Source of the DNA: Bubalus kerabau
Lineage: Eukaryota; Chordata; Mammalia; Artiodactyla; Bovidae
Direction: 5' to 3'
Assembly: GCF_029407905.1 (NCBI RefSeq)
Contig: NC_073635.1
Coordinates: 36,819,501-36,883,500 of the forward strand
DNA length: 64,000 nucleotides
A program made the position numbers and the translations under genes. A model generated the notes under the pieces. The model did not search any database. It saw nothing but the letters and a program-made list of their open reading frames with translations, and was not told the DNA's origin. The first letter of the stretch is position 1. Every line of letters starts with the position of its first letter. Shown here piece by piece: positions 47,175-58,363 of the stretch.

Positions 47175-47690
47175 CTGTGTTGGTTTTGTTACACACGTGG
47201 TAGCAAAAGTGTGGGAGAGAAAGATCCCAATGAACATAATAAGATGATTTGTATGAATGCATCTAAAATAAATGTACAAGAACTACATGAAGAAAAAACC
47301 CAAAGAATCTGGTTTAAGAGAAGAAATGATGAGCTAAATGAATGTAGAGTAGATACATTTCTCAAAAAAAGACTCAAAATGTTAACATGTCAATTCTGAG
47401 CCAAATTAATCTACTTTAATGTAATCCTAAGGGATTAAACCTAAAAAGTCCACAATTAAAGCAAGAAAAGTAAAAAAAAAGGAATATATAAAAATATTTT
47501 CTAAGCAAGATTAGATAACCAAAAGCCATAAAGGAAAAGATCAAATGATGTAACTACCTAAAAATAAAAATCTCCCCAAGCACCAAGCAGTAAGACTCAA
47601 AAACATAAAACAGAAAGGGTTAATATGCTTCTATTTAAGTATGCTTATAAATCAGTGTGAAAAAACTCAGCAACAATAATAAAAGATTGG

Positions 47691-47805
47691 GGACTTCCCT
47701 GGAGGTCCAGTGGTTAACACTGTGTTTCCACTGCAGAGGGCATGAGTTCAATCCCTGGTCCAGGAAATAAAATCTGGCAAGCCAAGGGCATGGTCAAAAA
47801 AAACC
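47691..47805 (+). mobile_element. CHR-type SINE
   Basis: Opens gacttccctggaggtccagt, continues ggttaacactgtgtttccac and ends ggcatggtcaaaaaaaa. Confidence 0.85.
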
Positions 47806-48124
47806 CCCAAAACAACAGAAAGAGGGACAGTTGCTGTAAATAGGCAACTATCAATCAAAAACAAATGGTGACAAAACAAGGAGTCACTTTCCCCTCAAAA
47901 TGCAGAGGTTAAACCATAGACAAAACCAGGCATATCATGGTAACTAAAGGGCATTTATACATGGCTGGAATTACAAGAACTGTAATTCTACTATACGTTT
48001 CTACAATGTTTGACTCTTATAAAGTGAAAATGTATTACTTTTATAGTTAAAGAATAAACCTGAGTTATTTTAATAGAGCTATTTTGCATCTTCCTTTCAT
48101 CAGATTTTTACAAAGACACTTCAC

Positions 48125-48213
48125 CTCTTGGTCCAGGTTATATTCTTCACTTGAGTTAAGTGCAACCTTCACAGTAATATAATCCCCATTTTTCACAGCA
48201 TCCCTCAATAAAT
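48125..48213 (-). CDS. MPHOSPH8: MPHOSPH8 coding exon, start of ankyrin region
   Basis: The acceptor is ctttcattttag and the donor GTGAAG. The 89 nt, with the carried A, read NLLRDAVKNGDYITVKVALN, then SSEEYNLDQE (phase 1 to 0). This is a degenerate first ankyrin-like helix pair (RDAVKNGDYITVKVAL). Confidence 0.93.
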
Positions 48214-48292
48214 CTAAAATGAAAGAAAAGATAAATTAGGTTTCAATAACTAGATTCATGAAGAAGATCTCTATAATTCCAAAACTACTCAC

Positions 48293-48418
48293 TGCTTGGA
48301 ATCACATCCGCTGTAGTAACATTCTCATCTTCTCCATCAAGATGCTTCTGGAAGTCCTCCAGTCTCATCCACTCCAGCTGCAGATCCATGCCCAGACTCA
48401 GAACCTGCTGTCTGCCAT
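48293..48418 (-). CDS. MPHOSPH8: MPHOSPH8 coding exon
   Basis: The acceptor is cttctgtgttgcag and the donor GTGAGTAG. The 126 nt, with the carried G, read DGRQQVLSLGMDLQLEWMRL, then EDFQKHLDGEDENV and TTADVIPS (phase 1 to 1). The LGMDLQLEWM core is well conserved. Confidence 0.93.
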
Positions 48419-49150
48419 CTGCAACACAGAAGAGCCTTATTAAGATATACTTTTATGGACTATAAAAAATACAATGCCATTTTATTTAAGCATATGGTGT
48501 CCTAACCCAAATGTTACACTTTAAACTTACGTCATTATCTGAGTCTCTCATTAAATTTCTGACTTTCTTTGGGTAGTAATATGAATTGTCCACTTTTAGA
48601 TGTCATACATGAAGAGGCATAAAGACTAATAGGTATCTTATTAACTGTAAAACAGTAACATGAATTTTAGTAGCTGAAAGAAAGCGAGAAATCACAGGGC
48701 TTCAGTAAGAGGAAGCCCTGTGATTTGTTCCTTTGGCCATTCTTCTTGGACAGCTGGTCAGCCCTCCCCAACCAGAAGGGCCCGAGACAGAGGGTTAACG
48801 TTACACAAGGGATGAATGTACACTGCTTCCAATACTCATGCAGGTAAAGTCACTCTAAATATAAATAAGTCATTGCCTGTGATCCTGTCAGACTTGGCTC
48901 AAGCTTCTCCCCCTGCAAGTACTCGCACCAAGCCCCACAGCCACCAGGGCCCTGAGATACCCCCACTACAAGGGATGCAAGTGCTAGTTTCCCAACCCAT
49001 GTCCGACCCATGGGCTCATCAACACTAGGGATGAAAATCTTTATTCCCTAACTGGCAGTGGAATAGAGGACATTTGGGAAGAACTCAAAATGGCTGTACT
49101 ATTTTAAACAGTGAAAGGCACAAATGTTTGATAGTAAGAGTTAAAGGATT

Positions 49151-50040
49151 TAAACAGATGACTAACAGGAAAAGATGCTCAACATAGCTAATTATTAGAG
49201 AAAAGCAAATCAAAGCTACAGCCAGTACCTCCCATCGGTTAGAAAGGCCATCATTAGAAAAAATCTACGAACAATAAATGCTGGAGAAGGCATGGAGAAA
49301 AGGGAACCCTTCTAAAAACTGGGAATGTAAGTTGATATAGCCACTATGGAGAACAATATGGAAGTTTCTCAAAAATCTAAAAACAGAACTACTATATGAC
49401 CTAGCAATCCTACTCTTGGGCATATATCTAGAAAAGATGAAAACTAATTTAAAAAGATACATGGAGCCCTATGTTCACAGCAGCACTATTTACAACAGTC
49501 AAGACATGGAAGCAACTTAAATATCCAATATGTTCATCGATAGATTAATGTATAAAGAAAATGTGTGTGTGTACACATATGTGTGTGTATATACATATAT
49601 ATATCCAAAGGAATACTAGTCAGCCATAAAAGAGTGAAATCATGCCATCTGCAGCAACATGGATGGACCTGGAGATGACCATACTAAGTGAAGTGAGTCA
49701 GACATAAAAAAGACAAATATCATATGGAATCTAAAAAAAAAAAGATGCAAATGAATTTACTGACAAAACAGAAACAGACTCACAGAAAACAAACTAATGG
49801 TTACCAAAGGGGAAAGGGGAGGGGACTAAATTAGCAGTTTGGGATTAAAAGATACAAACTCCTATACATAACATAGATAAACAAAGACCTACTGTATAGC
49901 ACAAGGAGCTATATTCCGTATCATGTAATAACTTATAATGGAAAACAATCGGAAGAATATATGTGTGTATGTGTAACTGAATCACTTTGCTGTACACTTT
50001 AACAACACTGTGTATCAACTATACTTGGAGAAAAAAAAAG
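49151..50040 (+). mobile_element. L1 LINE 3' end (ORF2 end and 3' UTR)
   Basis: A well preserved but frame-broken L1 terminal segment. It runs from 'aaaagatgctcaacatagct' through 'gagaagaacaatatgg'-like ORF2 text and 'atggatggacctggagatga' to 'cactgtgtatcaactatact' and an A run. A (TG/TA)n tract sits inside at 49,562-49,610. It is antisense to MPHOSPH8. Confidence 0.85.
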
Positions 50041-50075
50041 TTAAAAGGATTTAAGGACATCCCAACACAGAAACA

Positions 50076-50303
50076 ATCCCATGGATGGAGGAGCCTGGTA
50101 GGCTGCAGTCCATGGGGTCGCTAAGAGTTGGACACGACTGAGCGGCTTCACTTTCACTTTTTACTTCCATGCATTGGAAGGAAATGGCAACCCACTCCAG
50201 TGTTCTTGTCTGGAGAATCCCAGGGACGGGGGAGCCTGGTGGGCTGCCATCTATGGGGTCACACAGAATCGAACATGACTGAAGTGACTTAGCACCAGCA
50301 TAC
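50076..50303 (+). mobile_element. Bov-A2 SINE dimer
   Basis: Two Bov-A units (agagttggacacgactgagc, then cagggacgggggagcctggt) are joined by a ttcactttcacttttt linker. The end is tgacttagcaccagca. Confidence 0.9.
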
Positions 50304-50503
50304 CATTTTTCTAGATTCCACAAATAGGCACTAATATACAATATTTTGTTTTTCTCTTTCTGATTAACTTCACTCTGTATGACAGACTCTGTCTCTGACT
50401 TTTAATTGCACACCTTTGTCCTCTGAAAACAAAGATGTGGCTTACTCTCCAGATTATATATACAAACATATGTGTATAGTAGCCCCACCTCCCAAAAGGT
50501 ATT

Positions 50504-50643
50504 TGTTGCTGGTAAGTCACTAAGTCATGTCTGACTGTTATGATCCCATGGACTGTAGCCTGCCAGGCTCCTCTGTCCATGGGATTCTCCAGGCAAGAAT
50601 ACTGGAATCAGCTGTCATTGCCTTCTCCAGGGGATCTTCCTGA
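50504..50643 (-). mobile_element. Bov-tA/Bov-A SINE, truncated
   Basis: Reverse Bov-A text (gactgtagcctgccaggctc, then ggcaagaatactgg) ending 'ctccaggggatcttcctga'. The tRNA part is missing. Confidence 0.85.
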
Positions 50644-51335
50644 TGAGGGACTATTCTTTGTTGCCTGGTGTCTCAACAGCAGTGCTGCTATCTGACATCT
50701 GGGCAGCCCAGTACCCTCCTGGCCCCTGCAACCCCCACCGTATGCTGGCTGAAGAAACTAACCCAGTTTCCAACCAGCTGGGCAATCATGTTACCAAGGA
50801 TCCCAGAACCTAGGTGTTTTGCAGTAAGAGGGTCACCTAACATCTAGCTTGTTATATATCCCCAAATATTTCAAAACTTCAACTGTTTTACAAGATTTAT
50901 AATTTTATCAGACAAATCTCTAAACCCCTGCCCTAGTTATAAATACATAAATATACTTTTATTCCTCATTCTATACACAGCCCTTGCCTCCTCAGCTAAT
51001 TCCAGTATTTCAGAACAGCACTCACAATATAACCTCATTTAGTGTTATTTACTACAAAGTTGAAAGGGAAGAATACAAAGTCTGTATTTTGACAGTTTTC
51101 TGAAAGCAATCTAGTAAGAGATACAATCAGACAACTTGACAAGAGGAGATAAGGTAGCAAACCAAAAATCTCTGTAATTGTAAATGTGCTGAGCTATTCT
51201 AAAGGGAATCAGAAAATAGACTGAAACAGTTTTCTACTCCATCCCGAGACCATAACAACTGCAGAGAGGAGAGGAAGGTGAGGAGAGAGCTCTGCACACA
51301 GCCCTGAGAAAATGCAGACAGTCACACAAACTCAC

Positions 51336-51593
51336 CAGGACTCTCCTCCACTCGGATCGCGCTGTCCAGAACTTCTTGGTCACCTTCTGCAGCTATATAT
51401 GCCCACGTGTCAGTCTCATCTCTTGTATTTCTTCTTTCTTTAAGTGACGGCTTGTTTTCCTTGGCTTTGTGGTCTTCTGTGACTTTATAGTCTGGCGGTA
51501 TTTCATCTCTCTTCCGATTATTCTCAGGAAAATCATTTTTTTCTTCTGGAGTTAATTTAAACAAATCAAACGCATTTCTGATTTCCTTAAATG
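51336..51593 (-). CDS. MPHOSPH8: MPHOSPH8 coding exon, linker before ankyrin domain
   Basis: The 258 nt read TFKEIRNAFDLFKLTPEEKN through KERRNTRDETDTWAYIAAEG to VEESPG (phase 1 to 1). The donor is GTGAGT after 51,336. The acceptor is a tandem CAGTAG; the downstream AG (51,595-51,594) is chosen because it gives K-T-F-K-E, matching the human K-T-L-K-E as I recall it. The upstream AG would start the exon at 51,596 and insert a codon. Confidence 0.93.
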
Positions 51594-51689
51594 CTACTGG
51601 AAAAAAATAAAATTGATTATGAGTCACTAATTTCTTTGTAATCAAAAGAAAATCTGGGTGTTTTAAAAAAACCACACAGATACTTTCTT

Positions 51690-51934
51690 CAGATCAGATC
51701 AGTCGCTCAGTCGTGTCCGACTCTTTGCGACCCTATGAATCGCAGCACGCCAGGACTCCCTGTCCATCACCAACTCCCGGAGTTCACCCAGACTCACGTC
51801 CATCGAGTCAGTGATGCCATCCAGCCATCTCATCCTCTGTCGTCCCCTTCTCCTCCTGCCCCCAATCCCTCCCAGCATCAGAGTCTTTTCCAATGAGTCA
51901 ACTCTTCGCATGAGGTGGCCAAAGTACTGGATAT
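51690..51934 (-). mobile_element. BovB LINE 3' end, sense to MPHOSPH8
   Basis: Reverse text encodes MRRVDSLEKTLMLGGIGGRR and MRWLDGITDSMDVSLGELRE, ending at the BovB tail agatcagatcagtcgctcag. It is close to its family consensus. It ends 96 nt before the next exon in transcript order. Confidence 0.92.
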
Positions 51935-52538
51935 TTTCTTAATTCTTACTAATATCTGCCTTGGTTAGAAAGCCTGATCAGGTTGACTATCACAGCCATG
52001 AAGCCTTTCCATTCATCTTTGTGTTGGCTGCTCCGTACTTAGAAAGGACAGCCAAAGTGAACGGCTCTTCTTCTGGGGGTCTGAACTACTCGCAGTTTTG
52101 ACAAAGGTGACCACAGCCCATGAGCCTCAGAATAATCCTAGTCATGTCACCAACCACCCTTCTGCTGAGACACCGCCTCCACCATGCCCAGAAGTGACCT
52201 GGTACAAAAATGACTTTTGGCGGAGACTGGGAGATGAAAGGGTGTCAGCACACTGACTGTGGCCTAGCAACACTGCACCTGATGCCTGCGATAATCCACT
52301 CGCTTTAAAGACAAAGCAGAGAGAAGACTGGCAAAGCAGCAGATCTGTAATAACAACCCCCAAAAGGGGTAGAACAGAACAGAGTGAACAACTATAAATT
52401 TTAGGTATATAGCAGACAGGTGTTTTGTTTAAATTCTGAATTCTTTTATGTTAAATAGGAATACCTTCTCAATAGTACTTTTAGGTGACATCTCTCATTT
52501 ATCTTCCTCTGTAAGAACTGCATAGGCTTAAACAGTTT

Positions 52539-52656
52539 TGCTGCTGCTGCTGCTAAGTCATATCAGTCGTGTCCGACTGTGTGACCCCATAGACGGCAGC
52601 CCACCAGGCTCCCTCGTCCCTGGGATTCTCCAGGCAAGAACACCGGAGTGGGTTGA
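52539..52656 (-). mobile_element. Bov-A SINE
   Basis: Starts with (TGC)n, then aagtcatatcagtcgtgtcc and ccctgggattctccaggcaa. Confidence 0.9.
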
Positions 52657-54446
52657 CAGTTTGCTATGAGTAGAGGTATCCTGGTTAACTCACAACACGG
52701 TGTGACCAGAGGAAAAGCAAGCTTTACATGAATGCAGTGCTAACCAACACAAATCAAACCTTTTCTTTCTCAATAAGAAAGGTAGTCCAAATAAAGCTCT
52801 CATTCTATAAAGATGTATCATTTCCAAATCACAGTGAAAGGAATCTGAGCAATTTACCAATTTTGTTTTCTATGTGCCTTGAGGAAACCTCACCAAGTAT
52901 ATGACACAACAAAACGACATATGCAGAACATAAGACCACAGTGGCAGCACTAAAGCTGCTTGTCCCAGACATTTAAACTCTGAATATCCTGATTATTTAC
53001 ATAGAACACCAGTCCAGTAACAAAAATAGAGAATAGCAAGTGGAACACCTCATTCAATGTTCAGAAATAAAAGTGTTAACCATTCTTCCCTTTTTCCACA
53101 GGTAAGTCCTTTTTTCCACATTTAAATCTGAAGGCAACTGAATTCTGGTATCTTTCCAAGCTACTGTATGAAGAGGATGCTGAATCCATTGTAACACAGC
53201 ATAATGCAATGTAAAGACTCATGTTCACCGATTCTGACACACTCTCAAAATATACCCTCAAATGCAATTTTATTTCTGTCCTGGAGGCTGGGTGCCAAAG
53301 ATCAGACAGAAGCACAGGTACATATAAGCTGCAAGGTTATGGTCAATAGACTCTGAAAAACTGCAGACACTGTGAGGCTGGCAGAGTCCCAGCCATAGCA
53401 CCTTTTGGACTTGGGGTGGAAGCAGGTAGGTTTTAGCAGCAGGGATACTGAAAATCGGACTCTAGGTGTGGCCTTCTGAACTTAAGGAACAGACTGAACA
53501 TTCACAGTAAAAATGTACCTGAAACTGACAGATACTCAGAGGAAGAAAAAGTTCCTAATGACTTCTAATCTTACAATATTTTAAATCTCCAGTCACTCTC
53601 TGAAGAGAGGCTTAGAGCTGCAGTATCACCATGAAGAAGCACAGTCTCTACATCACACTCACCTGCACACAAGCCATCAAAGCTGTTCCTTCCCAGATTC
53701 CATCAAAGCTGCCACTTCCTGCCAAGTCTGAACTGAGGTTTAGACCCCAAACTCACTTTTAGTATTACCTCAGGTACACAGTTTGTGGGAGAACACTCTC
53801 AAGAAATCAACCATCTCTTAGAAATCACTGCTTCCACAAGAACCTGTTTTCCAAGTACTTTTTGGTGTGTGAACTGAAATATCCAGTTTTATTCAAACAC
53901 TGTAATGGTGAATGTTTTATAAAGTACTTGTTCTAATACTAACAGGCACTATAGATTCTTAACTGAGTTAAATCTTGATGTGATCAAAATGTATATTAAT
54001 TGTATTTATACAAATGACACAGAGCTAAACACAATAAATTGATTAAACAGTTTATCTCAGCATCTACTAGAAGAGATACTTATTTACTTTTCTGTCAAAA
54101 CTAATTTCCTGTCTCTTTAAAGATAATGTATTCCCACCAGAATCTAAAGCATTGTAAGCTGACTATTTCAATTAAAAAACTAAAGTTAAAAAAAAAAATG
54201 AGGATAACGTATTTCATCTCATACCCAAAAGGAAAAAGAACAACATGATTAGATGGGGGAGGAGTTAGTTATACTAATAATATACATTATGTAATAAACG
54301 AAGATTACTGGTAAACAACAGTAGCATAATGTTCTCAAGTCCCCAGTGAACAAAATTTGCAGGTTAGAAGAGAGTCTGTCTTCACAATGAACTAGACTCT
54401 TTGTCTCAAAGACCAACATAAATGACAAATGTCACTATTCACTCAC

Positions 54447-54546
54447 TCTTTAATGCCTTGGGCTCTTTTCGGCCTTTTTCTTCCTTGTCCAAATCTTGCT
54501 TTTTCTGGTATTTTTCTTTGGGTTCATATTTTTTGGTCTCTCTCTC
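54447..54546 (-). CDS. MPHOSPH8: MPHOSPH8 coding exon, charged linker
   Basis: The acceptor is tgtctttttcag and the donor GTGAGTG. The 100 nt read ERETKKYEPKEKYQKKQDLD, then KEEKGRKEPKALK, plus one base (phase 0 to 1). The sequence is highly charged and probably helical or disordered. Confidence 0.93.
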
Positions 54547-55082
54547 CTGAAAAAGACACATGTAAGACCCCAAACACAGAGCTGATACTGATTCTGAAAA
54601 CTGGAAAACAGGTTTCTGGCATTAGGCCCCCCTTCTATGAACTGTGCGCATGACCCGACGACTCACGTCAACTGCTTCCTTGGTCAAGTTTACCCCCAAT
54701 CTCGACAATTCATAAAACATCACATTCAAAACCCAACACCAAGTTTCCTTGAAGAAATTTTTATTACTAATAATAAAATTCCAAAACACTTCATCTACAG
54801 TCATACTAACCAAACATAACTGTTTTTAATTCTCCACATTGTCCCTCGATCTCTGTAATTTTACAGATAATTTTGTTGTTTAAAATTTATTTTTCTTTAT
54901 TTACACTGCATAGATATTTTTACTTGACTGTGTTCGCATGTATGTATGGTTTTCTTCACTGTAACATTTTGTAAATGTTTCTATTTTTGCTATGCTGACC
55001 TCATAATATTTCAGTGGATATTTAACAGTCCCCAACTATTATATTTTCTTAACTTTTTCCCTCATGACTAGGCAGGCTAGTA

Positions 55083-55888
55083 TCAGTTCAGTTCAGTCAC
55101 TCAGTCGTGTCCGACTCTTTGTGACCCCATGAATCGCAGCACGCCAGGCCTCCCTGTCCATCACCAACTCCCAGAGTTCACTCAGACTCACGTCCATCGA
55201 GTCAGTGATGCCATCCAGCCATCTCATCCTCTGTCGTCCCCTTCTCCTCCTGCCCCCAATCCCTCCCAGCATCAGAGTCTTTTCCAGTGAGTCAACTCTT
55301 CGCATGAGGTGGCCAAAGTACTGGAGTTTCAGCTTTAGCATCATTCCTTCCAAAGAAATCCCAGGGCTGATCTCCTTTGGGATGGACTGGTTGGATCTCC
55401 TTGCAGTCCAAGGGACTCTCAAGAGTCTTCTCCAACACCACAGTTCAAAAGCATCAATTCTTCGGTGCTCAGCCTTCTTCACAGTCTAACTCTCACATCC
55501 ATACATGACCAAAGGAAAAACCATAGCCTTGACTAGACGGACCTTTGTTGGCAAAGTAATGTCTCTGCTTTTGAATAGGCTATCTAGGTTGGTCATAACT
55601 TTCCTTCCAAGGAGTAAGAGTCTTTTAATTTCATGGCTGCAGTCACCATCCGAAGTGATTTTGGAACCCCAAAAAACAAAGTCTGACACTGTTTCCACTA
55701 TTTCCCCATCTGTTTCCCATGAAGTGATGGGACCGGATGCCATGATCTTCGGTTTCTGAATGTTGAGCTTTAAGCCAACTTTTTCACTCTCCACTTTCAC
55801 TTTCATCAAGAGGCTTTTTAGTTCCTCTTCACTTTCTGCCATAAGGGTGGTGTCATCTGCATATCTGAGGTTATTGATATAGCATTAG
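55083..55888 (-). mobile_element. BovB LINE 3' part including reverse-transcriptase YADD motif
   Basis: It reads on the - strand, sense to MPHOSPH8. The first residues are NLRYADDTTLMAESEEELKS, so the catalytic YADD box of the RTE-clade reverse transcriptase is kept. Text for the thumb region and C-terminal end follows (WGSKITSDGDCSHEIK; MVFPLVMYGCES; WCWRRLLRVPWTARRSN). The frame is broken near 55,484 by a stop after YGCES. The RT fingers and the endonuclease are absent. It ends at a cagttcagttcagtcactc tail. Confidence 0.94.
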
Positions 55889-56214
55889 TTTAATAACAGA
55901 GCTGGAGCCCCATGGGGCCTTCCCAGGGCAGACCCCCCCCACCGCACACACCCCTTATCTGCTGCAGCTAACCACTCTGGAGAACCTGGGTAACAGTGTC
56001 TGGTGCACACTTCCTGTGTATTTTTACTGATGTGAAATCCCCCACCAAAGGGAAGGTGTTAACTGCTTGATGACCATGAAGGACCATGAAGACATGGCCC
56101 TCCCAGGCCTAATGGAGTCTAAGGATCAATATTAACCCTATGACACCACCACTTAATCTCACCATCAATGAACCAGAGTTGTGCACAACTGATCACAGGT
56201 CCTGCCACCATCCT

Positions 56215-56240
56215 CCCCCCCCCGCCCCCCCCCCCCCCCG
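56215..56240. repeat. Poly-C run with one interruption
   Basis: Nine C, one G, then sixteen C, followed by GGG. On the MPHOSPH8 transcript this is a long G run. Confidence 0.9.
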
Positions 56241-56394
56241 GGCCTTTAAAAATGCTATGCTGAAACCCTCTGGAGAGTTGGGGTTTTCAAGCAGGAGCCA
56301 CACCCATTCTCCTTGCCCTGGGGCCTTTCCCATAAAGGCTGCCCTTTTCTTCGTCACAAGCTGGGGTAGGTAGAGTGGCTTCACTGCACTCATG

Positions 56395-56686
56395 TGGGAT
56401 CTTAGTTTCCAACCCGCACCCCCTGCAGCGGAAGATGGAAGTCTTAGCCACTGGACTACCAGGAGAGTCCACTGTGGCTCAGATGGTAAAGGATAAGCTT
56501 GCGATGCAGGAGACTGAGGTTCGATCCCTGGGTCGGGAAGATTCCGTGGAGAAGGAAATGGCAACCCACTCCAGTAATCTTGCCTGGAGAAGTCCATGGA
56601 CAGTAGAGCCTGGCAGGCTATAGTCCATGGGTCTCAAAGAGTCAGACACAACTGAGCAACTAACACACCCACCAGGGAAGTTCCAG
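56395..56686. mobile_element. CHR SINE (antisense) interrupted by a Bov-tA SINE
   Basis: Reverse CHR text (tgggatcttagtttccaacc … tagccactggactaccagga) leads to 56,463. A sense Bov-tA (ggctcagatggtaaaggata … cagacacaactgagcaacta) occupies about 56,464-56,670. The CHR end resumes as accagggaagttcc. The CHR edge sequence is duplicated on both sides (accaggagagtcc / accagggaagttcc). Confidence 0.8.
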
Positions 56687-56961
56687 AAGTGGTATATTCT
56701 TAAAAGAACATGGGGAAAATATAAGTAGGATGTGAAAAGCTAATAGAATAAGCCAACAAAGCTCTAAGCTGTATTTCACAATGCTACATCATATCTGAAT
56801 TCCTCTAAAAACCCTGACTTGTTCACAAATTAGCCCCCAGTTTTCCAGCTGCGGTCAGTCCAAAAGAAAGTCTGGATTAGACTAAGGGAAAAGTTGAGGC
56901 GCTTTCAAAAGCGGGATCATTAGCATAATTGCTTCCCACCAGTCAGATTAGTGGGAAGACC

Positions 56962-57174
56962 AGGGCTTCTCTGGTAGCTCAGCTGATAAAGAACCTGCCT
57001 GCCTGCAATGCAGGAGACCTGGCTTTGATCCCTGGGTTGGGAAGATCCCCTGGAGGAGGGTATGGCAACCCACTCCAGTATTCTTACCTGGAGAATCTCC
57101 ATGGACAGAGGAGAATACCAGGCTATATACAACCCATGGGGTTGCAGAGAGTAGCACATGACTGAGCGACTAAG
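56962..57174 (+). mobile_element. Bov-tA SINE, near full length
   Basis: The tRNA part (ggcttctctggtagctcagc) and the Bov-A part (ggcaacccactccagtattc) are both present, ending tgactgagcgactaagcaca. Confidence 0.92.
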
Positions 57175-57988
57175 CACAGCACAGACTAGTAGGGGAGCAG
57201 GGGAATAGTCTCTTTGGCAATTTTAACTATTTTAAGCTGGTTACTGATAAGTAACAGCAGGCAAGGAAAAAACTCTGAAAGTCAAGTCAGAGCCACCCTT
57301 TTGAGAGACATTTGCAACTCTAAGGGAAATCTCCTCTGGCAAGGGCGTCTAAGAGTTCTCAAGTGGCAGGTGAGGACTCACCAGTCAGTGTGGCAACCTC
57401 GCCCTTGTTTACGGTGCTTCTCCTCCCAGGACTGGTTCCCCATCCTCAGCATCCTCCTTTGTCTTTGGCTGAGGGTGGTGTCTGAGGTGAGGGTTTCATC
57501 CATTTTGGAGAGTTACTCAGTTTTCCTAGGTCTCTTTCATGTGTATGTGTTAGTAAACTTTTAATTTTCCCCATGTTAATCTGCTTCATGTCAGTTCAAT
57601 TCTAGAGCAGCCAGGCAACCTAGAATCTAGGAGGGAGAAGAAAATCTCCCGATAAAGTATTAACTCTGTAATGGTAGAAGAACTTCTCTTATAGGCACAC
57701 ATCAGAGATACTACAGGCTTGGCTTCAAATCCATGAAATAAAGCAAACATTGCAATAAAACGAGTTATAATTTTTCTGTCTCCCAGTGCATACAAGTTAC
57801 ATTTACACTATAGAATTAAGTGTGCAACAGCATTATGTCTAAAATAGCCATACCTACCTTAATTAAAAATATATATTGTATTGTTAAAAAATGATGGCTG
57901 TTGCCTGAACCTTCAGCTTTTGCAAAAACAAAATCAAAGATCACTGATCACAAACACTGTAAGAAGTACAGTAATAATGAAAAAGTTT

Positions 57989-58074
57989 AGGACTTCCCGG
58001 TGGTCCAGTGGTTGAGACTCCAGGGGCATGGGTTCCATCCCTGGTCAGGAAAGTTCCACACAGGGTGGCCAAAA
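57989..58074 (+). mobile_element. CHR-type SINE
   Basis: Opens aggacttcccggtggtccag, continues tggttgagactcca and ggttccatccctggtcagga, and ends gtggccaaaaagc. Confidence 0.85.
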
Positions 58075-58363
58075 AGCAAAACAAGAGTTTAAAATATTGC
58101 AAGAATTACCAAAATGTGGCATGGAGGCAGGAAGTGAGCAGATGCTATAGGAAGACCGGCTCAGATACAGGGTTGCCACAAACCTTCAGTCTAATAAAAA
58201 ACGCACTATCTGCTAAGTGAAACGAAACGAGGATAGGCTGTGCTCCACTGTCTCCAAGTCTTTACTTAGAGCACCAACCAGCCTGAGTGGAACGTCCCTG
58301 TATTCTGTCAGACGCAAACCTTCGTGGGATCCAACCATCCTCCACCCGGACCTGCGTACTCAC

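Larger units (their letters stand above)
46417..48292 (-). other. MPHOSPH8: MPHOSPH8 introns between central exons
   Basis: The noncoding parts 46,417-47,033, 47,175-48,124 and 48,214-48,292 contain one CHR SINE. Nothing else is assigned. Confidence 0.75.
48419..51335 (-). other. MPHOSPH8: MPHOSPH8 intron with L1 and SINEs
   Basis: About 2.9 kb. It holds an L1 3' end, a Bov-A2 dimer and a truncated Bov-tA. Between 50,650 and 51,335 nothing is recognised. Confidence 0.8.
51594..54446 (-). other. MPHOSPH8: MPHOSPH8 intron
   Basis: Contains a BovB 3' tail just upstream of the exon and a Bov-A SINE. The rest, including 52,660-54,440, shows nothing I can name. Confidence 0.8.
54547..58363 (-). 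other. MPHOSPH8: MPHOSPH8 intron packed with BovB and SINEs
   Basis: About 3.8 kb with an 0.8-kb BovB 3' segment, a C-run, a nested CHR/Bov-tA composite, a further Bov-tA and a CHR. No exon is recognised. Confidence 0.85.

Noticed and set aside
46948..47262. 104-codon frame overlapping the ankyrin exon
   Set aside because: It is a shadow frame. The true exon 47,034-47,174 is in another frame with proper splice sites and ankyrin text.
53086..53106. tttttccacag followed by gtaagt, resembling a recursive splice site
   Set aside because: It lies on the + strand, while the surrounding gene is transcribed from the - strand, so the motif is not used by MPHOSPH8.
55486..55842. 118-codon frame with reverse-transcriptase-like text taken as a possible gene
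   Set aside because: It is part of a truncated BovB LINE. The frame stops at YGCES and the catalytic fingers and endonuclease are missing.
56962..57174. tRNA-like A and B boxes at the starts of Bov-tA and CHR elements, considered as tRNA genes
   Set aside because: They are the tRNA-derived heads of SINEs. No complete cloverleaf with an acceptor stem is present.
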